NCBI RefSeq assembly: GCF_018613725.1
Contig: NZ_JAGGPS010000007.1
Span: forward strand, 117,463-181,462
Source: Hymenobacter sp. ISL-91
GTDB lineage: Bacteria > Bacteroidota > Bacteroidia > Cytophagales > Hymenobacteraceae
DNA: 64,000 bases
Direction: 5' to 3'
The notes under the pieces are model-generated. The model was not told the DNA's origin. It searched no databases and saw only the letters and a program-made list of their open reading frames with translations. Numbering within the stretch: the stretch's first letter is position 1; each line of letters starts with the position of its first letter. Below are positions 53,548 to 62,100 of this stretch, in pieces. Made by a program: the position numbers and the translations under genes.

Positions 53548-55143
53548 ATGAAACCACTTGAAACTGCCACGTTTACCAATTCCTTCGTCGATGAGCTGGC
53601 CGGCGACCCTTCGCGCGAGAACGTGCCGCGCCAAGTGCCGGGCTACCACTATTCGCCCGTAGCGCCTACGCCCGTGGCCAACCCGCAGCTGCTGCAGTGG
53701 TCGGCAGAGATGGGGGCGGAGCTGGGCCTGGAGCGGCCGCCGGAGCAGGGTGCGGCTGTAGAGCTGCTGGCCGGCAACCGCGTGGCCGACTCAATGCGGC
53801 CCTACGCTGCCCGCTACGGCGGCCACCAGTTTGGCAACTGGGCCGGCCAGCTCGGCGACGGGCGGGCCATTTCGTTGGGCGAGCTGCCGGGCCAGGACGG
53901 ACGACGCTGGGAAGTGCAGCTGAAAGGGGCCGGGCCTACACCGTACTCGCGCCGGGCCGATGGCCGGGCCGTGCTGCGCTCCTCGGTGCGCGAGTTTCTG
54001 TGTTCCGAGGCCATGCACCACCTGGGCGTGCCCACCACCCGGGCCCTGAGTTTGGTGAGCACCGGTGATGAGGTGCTGCGCGACATGTTTTACGACGGCA
54101 ACGCCCGGCCCGAGCCGGGCGCCATCGTGGCCCGGGTGGCGCCCTCGTTCGTGCGCTTCGGCAACTTCCAGATATTGCTGGCCCACCAGGAAACCGACAA
54201 CCTGCGGGCGCTGGCCGATTACGTAATCCGCCAGCACTTCCCCGAGTTGGGCGCCCCCGATTCGCCAGAGGTGTATGTGGCCTGGCTGACTGAAATAGCG
54301 CGCCGCACGGCCGAGATGGTGGCGCACTGGCAAACGGTGGGCTTCGTGCACGGCGTGCTCAACACCGACAACATGAGCATCCTGGGCCTGACCATCGACT
54401 ACGGCCCCTACGGCTGGCTGGAACCCTACGAGCCCGGCTGGACGCCCAACACCACCGACTTCACCAACTACCGCTACGCCTTCGGGCAGCAGCCGCAGGT
54501 ATGCCTCTGGAACCTCACACAATTGGCCCAGGCCCTCACGCCCCTGGTACCCGACCCTGAGCTGCTGCGCCCGGCCCTCAACCAGTACGTGGCCACCTTC
54601 AACCGCAGCCACCACGTGCGCCTGCTGGCCAAGCTCGGCCTCACGGCTTCCACCGATGAGGCTGCCGACAAGCTGCTGGTTGGGAGCCTGCTGCCGGCCA
54701 TGGAAGGAGCGCAGGTGGATATGACGCTCTTCTACCGCCACCTGTCCCACCTCGTGCCCCGGCTACTGGCCGACGAATCGGCGGAGGGACTGGCAACGGA
54801 GTTGCTGAGCGCCGTTTCGTACGCCGCACCCGAGGCTGCCGGAGCCGCGCCGTTGCGGGCCTGGCTGGAGGAGTATGCTGCCCGGCTGCGGCAGGAGCCA
54901 GGCACACCCGAAGCCATTCGGGCCGGCATGCTGGCCGTGAACCCCAAGTACGTGCTGCGTAACTACCTGGCCCAGCAGGCCATCGAAGCCGCCGAGGCGG
55001 GCAACCTGGCCCCGCTGCACACCCTGCACGAAGTGCTGAAACGGCCTTTTGACGAGCAGCCTGAGCACGAGACCCTGGCAGCCCGCCGCCCCGCGTGGGC
55101 CGCTACCAAGCCCGGAAGCGCCACGCTTTCGTGCAGCTCGTAG
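53548..55143 (+). CDS. selO: Protein adenylyltransferase SelO (YdiU)
   Basis: A 531-residue pseudokinase-fold enzyme that transfers AMP to Ser, Thr or Tyr of target proteins and is linked to redox defence. The ATG at 53548 begins MKPLETATFTNSFVDEL. Motifs: GGHQFGNWAGQLGDGRAISL, QLKGAGPTPYSRRADGRAVL then SSVREFLCSEAMHHLGVPTT, and the metal-binding HGVLNTDNMSILGLTIDYGP. The protein ends LSCSS, matching the conserved C-terminal Cys (Sec in animal SelO) third from the end. MsrB, which repairs oxidised methionine, follows two genes on. The frame extends upstream to a TTG at 53482, but family members start near the chosen ATG. Confidence 0.93.
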   Translation: MKPLETATFTNSFVDELAGDPSRENVPRQVPGYHYSPVAPTPVANPQLLQWSAEMGAELGLERPPEQGAAVELLAGNRVADSMRPYAARYGGHQFGNWAGQLGDGRAISLGELPGQDGRRWEVQLKGAGPTPYSRRADGRAVLRSSVREFLCSEAMHHLGVPTTRALSLVSTGDEVLRDMFYDGNARPEPGAIVARVAPSFVRFGNFQILLAHQETDNLRALADYVIRQHFPELGAPDSPEVYVAWLTEIARRTAEMVAHWQTVGFVHGVLNTDNMSILGLTIDYGPYGWLEPYEPGWTPNTTDFTNYRYAFGQQPQVCLWNLTQLAQALTPLVPDPELLRPALNQYVATFNRSHHVRLLAKLGLTASTDEAADKLLVGSLLPAMEGAQVDMTLFYRHLSHLVPRLLADESAEGLATELLSAVSYAAPEAAGAAPLRAWLEEYAARLRQEPGTPEAIRAGMLAVNPKYVLRNYLAQQAIEAAEAGNLAPLHTLHEVLKRPFDEQPEHETLAARRPAWAATKPGSATLSCSS

Positions 55144-55165
55144 CCGCTGCCCGGTGTGGTGTCGG

Positions 55166-55718
55166 TTAGTAGCGGCCCTGGCGCACGAGCCAGCTGTAGG
55201 CCGTGGCCACATCATCAAACAGCGAAGCTGTTTAGGAAGTCGTCAGGCGGTCATGCTGAGCTTGTCGAAGCATCTCTACCGCTTCGTCAGGTTCGTTCAA
55301 TGAAGCGGTAGAGATGCTTCGACAAGCTCAGCATGACGTCCAACCTTGAATTCTCAGACTTCCTAAACAGCTTCAGCACCACGGTGGGCGTGGTAATGAA
55401 GAGCATGGCCGTTTCCATGCTCTTGCGCGCCGACCAGTTGGTGGCGCACACCCAGGCCACGTAGCGCATCTGCAGGTCGGCTAACTCTGGGTAAAAGTCG
55501 TTCCCTACCCAGCGGGCAGCTGGCTCCCAATCATTCGTTACCAGTGTGTTGTCGTTGAGCATTTTGTGGCAGGGCTTCTGGCGCAGGCAGGCTAGTACCT
55601 GCTCGCCCCCGCTAAGGGCGCTGGCTGCCGTATGGCTCCCGCGCCACTCCACGTAGAGCCATTCGTGAGCCGGATCGTAGGAAATAGCAAGTGGCGGTGA
55701 GTCGTAGAGGACTTCCAT
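55166..55718 (-). pseudogene. Small STAS-like protein gene split by a MITE
   Basis: The gene starts at 55718 (MEVLYDSPPLAISYDPAHEW). In its present form it reads to a stop at 55287, giving 143 residues whose tail RLDVMLSLSKHLYRFIERT is encoded by the inserted element. The element occupies 55224-55374. Removing it with one copy of the 3-base duplication (AGC) joins TPTVVL to LFDDVATAYSWLVRQGRY-type codons and ends at a TAA at 55166-55168, giving exactly 132 codons plus stop. The family looks like the short STAS/SpoIIAA-like hypothetical proteins common in this group; no function is known. The altered protein may still be made. Confidence 0.8.
55224..55374. mobile_element. 151-bp MITE with 18-bp terminal inverted repeats
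   Basis: The ends GAAGCTGTTTAGGAAGTC (55224-55241) and GACTTCCTAAACAGCTTC (55357-55374) are perfect inverted repeats, flanked by AGC on both sides (55221-55223 and 55375-55377), a 3-base target duplication. Inside is a second perfect dyad, 36-bp arms at 55250-55285 and 55302-55337, of the GTCATGCTGAGCTTGTCGAA family. There is no transposase frame, so mobility would depend on an enzyme elsewhere. The TGTTTAGG-type end reminds me of some IS5-like ends, but this is a guess. Confidence 0.85.
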
Positions 55719-55758
55719 ATCTGGGAGTGCTTTGTAGGAAATCTTCAGAGCTAAATGT

Positions 55759-56235
55759 ATGGAAATTGAAGCGCTTGGCCCTAGGCCGCTGCTGCGCTGG
55801 CGCGACGTGCTGACATACGCCCGCTACGGCAACCCCGAACCCCCGCACCGCCTGGAGCTACCGGAAACCGAGTGGGCCGCCCGGCTCACGGCGCGGCAGT
55901 TTCGGGTGTTGCGCGGAGCCGAAACCGAGCCGGCTTACCGCAACGAATTCTGCCGCTCCTACGCGCCGGGCCGCTACTGCTGTGCCGGCTGCGGGCAGCT
56001 GCTGTTCGATTCGGCCACCAAGTACCACGCCATTTCCGGCTGGCCCAGCTTCACCCAGCCGGCCAGCCGCCACGCCTTGCGGTTTCAGTTTGATGACAGC
56101 CACCACATGCACCGCGTGGAAGTGCGCTGCAACATGTGCGCCGGCCACCTGGGCCACGTTTCGGCCGATGGGCCCGCGCCGGCCGGGCTGCGGTTCTGCA
56201 TCAACTCGGCCAGTTTGGTGCTGGTAGACGAATAG
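55759..56235 (+). CDS. msrB: Peptide methionine-(R)-S-oxide reductase
   Basis: A 158-residue zinc-containing MsrB that repairs (R)-methionine sulfoxide in proteins. Zinc ligands are Cys75, Cys78, Cys124 and Cys127 (CAGCG and CNMC). The catalytic Cys147 is in LRFCINSASL, and the family motif AISGWPSF is at about 91-98. A resolving Cys at residue 65 (NEFCRSY) is in the usual position. The N-terminal 30 residues (MEIEALGPRPLLRWRDVLTY) are extra to the minimal domain; there is no signal peptide. It is divergent from the broken gene by 40 bases and lies near selO, another redox gene. Confidence 0.93.
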   Translation: MEIEALGPRPLLRWRDVLTYARYGNPEPPHRLELPETEWAARLTARQFRVLRGAETEPAYRNEFCRSYAPGRYCCAGCGQLLFDSATKYHAISGWPSFTQPASRHALRFQFDDSHHMHRVEVRCNMCAGHLGHVSADGPAPAGLRFCINSASLVLVDE

Positions 56236-56250
56236 GGGCGGACGGCTTCC

Positions 56251-56292
56251 CCGCAGAGGTCCGCGGAGGGTTGCGCAGAGGAAACGCAGAGC
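56251..56292. repeat. Unpaired CGCAGAGG-type repeat fragment
   Basis: CCGCAGAGGTCCGCGGAGGG and GCGCAGAGGAAACGCAGAG lie between msrB and the uvrA gene. They share the CGCAGAGGnCGC motif with the perfect inverted repeat at 29926-30013 but lack a partner arm. Confidence 0.5.
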
Positions 56293-56374
56293 TGTTTTGC
56301 TGGAGTAAAGCCTGGCTTATTCGGCAAAAGGGGTGAATTCTGCGTATTGCCGGGTTCTACTTTACGCTGAATGT

Positions 56375-58942
56375 ATGCCGGAATTGAAAGCTGAACAGCC
56401 AACTATTGGCTTCGTGCAAGTGCGCGGGGCGCGGGAGCACAACCTGAAAAACGTAGACGTGGATGTACCCCGCGACGCGCTGGTGGTGTTTACCGGCGTG
56501 TCGGGCTCGGGCAAAAGCAGCCTGGCGTTCGGCACCCTGTACGCCGAGGCTCAGCGCCGCTATCTGGAGTCGGTTTCGCCGTATGCGCGGCGGCTGTTTC
56601 ATCAGATGGCGGTGCCTGAGGTGGATTCTATTGAAGGTTTGCCGCCAGCTGTAGCCCTGCAGCAGCAGCGCGGCACGCCCACTACCCGCTCATCGGTGGG
56701 CTCGGTTACCACGCTCTCCAACCTCGTGCGCATGCTGTATTCGCGGGCCGGCGACTACCCCAAGGGGCAAAGTATCATCTATGCCGAAGCGTTTTCGGCC
56801 AACACGCCCGAGGGCGCCTGCCCCACTTGCCACGGGCTGGGCCGCGTGTATGAGGTAACCGAGCAGAGCATGGTGCCCGACCCCACGCTCACCATTCGCG
56901 AGCGGGCCATTGCCGCCTGGCCCCAGGCCTGGGGCGGCCAGAACCAGCGCGACATCCTCGTGACGCTGGGCTACGACGTGGACACGCCCTGGCAGGATTT
57001 GCCCCAGCAGCAGCGCGACTGGATACTGTTCACCGACGAGCAGCCGGTGGTGCCGGTGTACCCCGGCTACTCGCCCGAGCAAACCCAGCGGGCTGTTAAG
57101 CGGAAGCAGGAACCCAATTACATGGGCACCTTCAGCAGCGCCCGGCGGCACGTGCTCTATACCTTCGCCAACACCCAAAGCGCCCAGATGAAAAAGCGGG
57201 TGCAACAGTACATGCTGAGCACCGCGTGCCCTACCTGCCACGGCAAGCGCCTGCGCCGCGAGTCGCTGAGCGTGACGTTTGCGGGCCTCGATATTGCCGA
57301 CTTCTCGGCCCTGCCGCTCAAGCAGGTAGCGGCCCTGCTGCAGCCCTACGAGGCCGGCACCGAAACCGGCCATGCCCAACACGCCGCCCACGACCCGGCT
57401 CAGGTGGAGGCCGCCCGCCGCATTGCCGAAGACCTGCGGGCCCGGCTGGCGGTGCTGCTCGATTTGGGTCTGGGCTACCTCTCCCTGGAACGAAGTACGC
57501 CCAGCCTTTCGCCCGGCGAGCTGCAGCGGCTGCGGCTGGCCACTCAGCTCTATTCCAACCTGTTTGGGGTGGTGTACGTGCTCGATGAGCCCTCGGCGGG
57601 CCTGCACCCGGCCGATACGGAGGCCCTGCTCACGGCCCTGGCCAGCCTGCGCCGCGTCGGCAACTCGCTGTTCGTAGTCGAGCACAACCTCGACGTGGTG
57701 CGCCGCGCCGACTGGCTCGTGGACGTGGGGCCGCAGGCGGGCGAGCAGGGCGGCCAGATTCTGTACAGCGGCCCGCCCGAGGGACTGAGGCAGGTAGCGG
57801 CCTCCCACACGCGCCGGTTTCTGTTTCCGGAAGAAGAGGATAAACCAGCCGCCCCAGCCGAAACCCGCGAGCCAGCCGGTTGGCTGGCCCTTTCGGGCAT
57901 TACCCGCCACAACCTGCACGACCTTTCGGTGCGCTTCCTGCTGGGCGTGCTCACGACCATCACGGGCGTGTCGGGTTCGGGCAAATCGAGTTTGGTGAGC
58001 CAGCTGCTGAAGCTGGAAGTGAAAGGAGCCCGCGAGAAAACCCCGATGGAGGACGAGCCGGAAACTGACGACGAACGGCTGGCTCTGGACCGCGACGATC
58101 AGGACGATGCAACCGGTGCGGCCCTCACGTTCAGCTTCTCGCCCGGCGCGGCCCCGCTCACCCGGCTGGTGCAGGTCGACCAGAAGCCCATCGGCCGCAC
58201 GCCGCGCTCGAACATGGCCACCTACACCGGTCTGTTCGACCACGTGCGGCGGCTGTTCGCGGCCACGCCCGAGGCCCGCCGGCGCCGCTACGATGCCGGG
58301 CAGTTCTCCTTCAACGTGAAAAAAGGCCGCTGCCCAAACTGCCAGGGTGAGGGTTTCGTGATGGTGGAGCTGCTGTTTCTGCCCAGCGTGTACGCGCCCT
58401 GCCCCGTCTGCCACGGCACCCGCTACAACGAGCAAACCCTCGAAATTGAGTACAACGGCCAGAACATTGCCCAGGTGCTGGGCATGACGGTGGATGCGGC
58501 CAGCACCTTTTTCGCCGACGAGCCGCCCGTGCATCGGGTCCTGACGGTGTTGCGCGAAGTGGGCCTGGGCTACCTGCGCCTGGGCCAGCCGGCCACCGAG
58601 CTAAGCGGGGGCGAGGCCCAGCGCATCAAGCTGGCCACCGAGCTGCAGCGCCCCGCCCGCGGCCACACCCTCTACGTGCTCGACGAGCCCACCACCGGTC
58701 TGCACCCCGCCGATGTGGAGCGCCTGCTCGTGCAGCTGCAGGCGCTGGTTTCGGCCGGCAACACGGTGGTAGTAGTGGAGCACGACATGCGCGTGGTGGC
58801 CGCTTCCGACTGGGTAATCGACATGGGGCCCGGCGCCGGCGACGAGGGCGGCCAGGTGGTAGCCGAAGGTTCGCCGGCCACGGTAGCCAGGTCGGAAGCC
58901 AGCAAAACGGCTCCGTACCTGCGGCGGTTCATGAGGCAGTAA
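56375..58942 (+). CDS. Class II UvrA-like ABC ATPase
   Basis: An 855-residue UvrA paralogue with two ABC ATPase modules. Walker A motifs GVSGSGKSS are near residues 41-49 and again near 535. Signatures LSPGELQRL and LSGGEAQRI precede Walker B motifs [13 protein letters not shown] and [13 protein letters not shown]. Zinc-module Cys pairs CPTC, CPTC, CPNC and CPVC are present. It is about 85 residues shorter than E. coli UvrA (940), which fits class II UvrA (UvrA2), lacking much of the UvrB-binding region. Such proteins have been linked to tolerance of DNA-binding drugs and radiation. The ATG at 56375 gives [18 protein letters not shown]. It is not a replacement for a normal uvrA, which should lie elsewhere. 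Confidence 0.9.
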   Translation: MPELKAEQPTIGFVQVRGAREHNLKNVDVDVPRDALVVFTGVSGSGKSSLAFGTLYAEAQRRYLESVSPYARRLFHQMAVPEVDSIEGLPPAVALQQQRGTPTTRSSVGSVTTLSNLVRMLYSRAGDYPKGQSIIYAEAFSANTPEGACPTCHGLGRVYEVTEQSMVPDPTLTIRERAIAAWPQAWGGQNQRDILVTLGYDVDTPWQDLPQQQRDWILFTDEQPVVPVYPGYSPEQTQRAVKRKQEPNYMGTFSSARRHVLYTFANTQSAQMKKRVQQYMLSTACPTCHGKRLRRESLSVTFAGLDIADFSALPLKQVAALLQPYEAGTETGHAQHAAHDPAQVEAARRIAEDLRARLAVLLDLGLGYLSLERSTPSLSPGELQRLRLATQLYSNLFGVVYVLDEPSAGLHPADTEALLTALASLRRVGNSLFVVEHNLDVVRRADWLVDVGPQAGEQGGQILYSGPPEGLRQVAASHTRRFLFPEEEDKPAAPAETREPAGWLALSGITRHNLHDLSVRFLLGVLTTITGVSGSGKSSLVSQLLKLEVKGAREKTPMEDEPETDDERLALDRDDQDDATGAALTFSFSPGAAPLTRLVQVDQKPIGRTPRSNMATYTGLFDHVRRLFAATPEARRRRYDAGQFSFNVKKGRCPNCQGEGFVMVELLFLPSVYAPCPVCHGTRYNEQTLEIEYNGQNIAQVLGMTVDAASTFFADEPPVHRVLTVLREVGLGYLRLGQPATELSGGEAQRIKLATELQRPARGHTLYVLDEPTTGLHPADVERLLVQLQALVSAGNTVVVVEHDMRVVAASDWVIDMGPGAGDEGGQVVAEGSPATVARSEASKTAPYLRRFMRQ

Positions 58943-59085
58943 ATTGCTGCTTCCGCTTCGCGTAGTATTCACCGGAGCCAGTAGAGCGTCAGCCGGGCAA
59001 GCGTGACTTTCGGGCCGGCCGGCTTCCGGAAGTATTTCAGCGGCTCTGATACACGCGCTTTTCAAGCAAGCCGTATGAAGTAGCG

Positions 59086-59155
59086 GAAGCCCAACGAGCG
59101 AGTATTCCAAAGCATATTTTCGGGGTACTCGCTCGTTGGGCTTCTGCTCTTTTTT
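59086..59155. terminator. Long hairpin terminator between convergent genes
   Basis: GAAGCCCAACGAGCGAGTA (59086-59104) pairs perfectly with TACTCGCTCGTTGGGCTTC (59126-59144), followed by a T-run at 59149-59155. It serves the UvrA-like gene and may also act on the convergent FG-GAP gene. Confidence 0.88.
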
Positions 59156-59193
59156 CAGGCCGTAAAATCACTTCGGCAGCACATCTGCCAAAA

Positions 59194-62100
59194 TCAGTTC
59201 CTGATAAGTAAGCGGCTTTCGGAGCCCTGTGGGGTAACTGACCGCAACAGGTAGGCCCCGGCCGGGAGCGTGCCGATATCCAGCAATACCTGGTTATCGG
59301 TGGGCAGTACGGTGCGGGAAAGCAGGAGCTGGCCGGTCAGATTATACAGGTTAAGGAGGGTGGTCTGGCCGCGCTTGTTTGGCAGCAACACGGTTAGGCG
59401 GCCATCGGGCGTGGGGTTAGGATACACCTGCAGAGCAGTAGGCACCGATGAGGAACGGGTTGTGGTGATGACCAGCGGCAGAGAAGGCTGTGAAGCGCAA
59501 CCCTGGTCCGAGGTTGTGATGACCGTGTAGCTACCCTGGGCCGCATGGGGGTCGGTGGCCAGGGTAGTGGCCGTCGCACCGGGCAGCGCTGTTCCGTTCA
59601 GGTACCATTGGTTGCCGGTTGGGGCGCTGCTGGTTAATACCGGCCCCGGCGCGTAGCTCACCGATACCGTTGGGCGAACCGGAACGGGATTTACGCGCAC
59701 GACTACCGCGCCCGAAACCGTGCTGCAGCCGGCGGAGCTGGTAACCCGAACCGTGTAGGAACCACTGGCGGTAGCCGCGTAAATGGTAGCCGTGGCGCTG
59801 GCAATCGGCTGCCCGTCGCGCAGAAACTGGTAGGTGTAGCCCGGCGCATCGGTGGTGGTGGTAAGCCGAACCGAAGTGTCGGCGCAAACCGTAGTCGGGC
59901 CCGCCGCCGCTAGTGCCACTACGGGCAGCGGCAGCACCGTAATGGTTACCGGCTCGGAATACACGATTTCGTTGGCCGGGTTGCGCAATACGGCCCGGAA
60001 GGTGGTGGTGGCGGAGAGGTTGGTAAACGTAAAGGCCAGCTCGGTGCCGGGCAGGTTGGTGTAGCCGGAACCCGTGTTGGCCTGGTAGCCGAGCACCGTG
60101 CCTACGGCGTAGTTTAGCGTAAGCGTGCCTTGGTTGGAGCCCGCGCAGACCGTCGTTGCCGGGCTGCTTAGCACGCCGCCGCCATCGGTGTTGAGGCGGA
60201 CACTGACCGCACTGTTGCTCTGGCCCACGGTCAGCACATCCACGTCACCATCGCCATCCACGTCGCCCAGCGCCAGGCCCTGAGGTGAGATGCCGACTTC
60301 GTAGTTGCCTTCGCCCGAAAAAACGCCGGTGTTAGAGCCCGAATTATCGCCCCCGTTCAGCCGCACGCTCACCGAGGTGCTGATGCTGCCGTAAGTGATG
60401 GCCAGATCCAGGTCGCCATCGGCATCAAGGTCGGCCAGGGCAATGCGGCGAGGCGTGCCGGCCACTGCCACGCCGGTAGCCGGCCCAAACAGGGGCGCGC
60501 CGCTGCCCGAAGTTGCTCCGGTGTTGCGGTACACCAGCACCTTGCTCACGCCGTCCTGCTCGTTGCCCACCAGCAAGTCCAGGTGGCCGTCGCCGTCAAT
60601 GTCGGCCAGCAGCAGGTTAGCGGGGGTGTTGCCGTTCAGCAGCTCCTGCGCGGGTTGGGGGTTGAAGCGTCCCCCGTAGCCGCCCCTTTCGTTGCCCTCG
60701 TTGAGGCAAATGCGCACGGTGCCGTCGCCGCCGCTGGCAAATACCAGGTCCAGGTCGCCGTCGCCATCCACGTCGCCCAGCGCCACGCCGCTGGGGTCGC
60801 GCCCGGCCGGAATCCGGTAATTGACGCCAAAAAGACCCGCCCCTCCGTTGCCGGTTACATGGATGTAGCCCAGGCTGCGGTCGGCCGTTACCATATCCAG
60901 GTCGCCGTCGCCGTCGATGTCGCCCAGCGCCAGGTTGTAGGGGCTGGATAGGTCGCGGATATCATTGCCGCCCGAGAACCGGCCGGTATTGGAGCCCGAG
61001 GCGTCGCCCCCATTCAGGCGCACGCTCACCTGGCCGCCGGTATAGCCCTCGCAGGCCAGCACCAGGTCCAGGTCGCCGTCGCCATCCACGTCGGCCGGAT
61101 GCACCTGGCGCGGTCCTTTGGTCGTTTCAATAGTTTGCCCACCCGAAAACCGGCCGGTATTGGAGCCGGAGGCGTCGCCCCCGTTCAGGCGCACGCTCAC
61201 GGTGGCGGCATATTGGTTGGTCGTAATCATATCCAGGTCGCCGTCGCCATCCACATCGGCCAGCGCCACGCTACTGGGGTAGTAGCCCACGGCTACCTCG
61301 GAGCCGGGACGCAGGTAGCTGCGGCCCGCGCCCGAAGTGGCCGCGTGAAACTGGTACACGTAGGGCCGCCGAAACAGCGTATCGGTTACGCTACGCGGGC
61401 CGCGCAGCACGGTAGCAAACAGCTTCTCGCCGGGCATGAACGTGTATTTGGGCTGCAGACGGAGCGTGCTGCCACTCACGCTGGCCGCGCCCGTCAGCCA
61501 GCCGCCGCGCTGGGCACTGCTCACCCGCAGGGCCTGGCGGGTGGCGGCAACATCCTGCATGGGCGAAGAGAATGTAACGGCCACGCCACCGGCGCGGGGC
61601 GCATTGGGCTGGTTGCGGGCCGGGTTCAAACCGGCCACAACCAAGGTAGGCAGCGTGGGCGGGGGCAGCACGAAAAACGAAGTGCTACTCACGGCTTCCC
61701 CATTGGGTGTGCGCACTGTGATGGGGCCGGTACTAGCCCCGGCCGGCACCGTCGCCGTAAGCCGCGTGGCAGAGACGACCGTTACGCGGGTTGCCGCCAC
61801 GCCATTGAACAGCACGGTGGTGGCGCTGGTAAACGTAGTGCCCGACACGGTTACCTCGGTGCCTACCAGCCCGCTGGTGGGGCTGAAGGCGGTAATGGTG
61901 GGCGCCGGCAACGCATCGGTGGGCTGGTTGAACCGGACGCTGACCATACCCCCGGAGTTGGTGCTGACGATGTCCAGGTCACCGTCGCCATCCACGTCGC
62001 CCAGGGCCGCCCCCGTTACAAATTCGCCGATGGCTACATTAGGAGTGGTTGGTGGTGCCTCGAAGGTACCGTTGCCCATATTAACGCGCACGTTAACCGA

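Noticed and set aside
56690-58534. A 614-codon open frame on the minus strand
   Set aside because: It lies wholly opposite the UvrA-like gene, which has all family motifs; long antisense frames are expected in GC-rich DNA.
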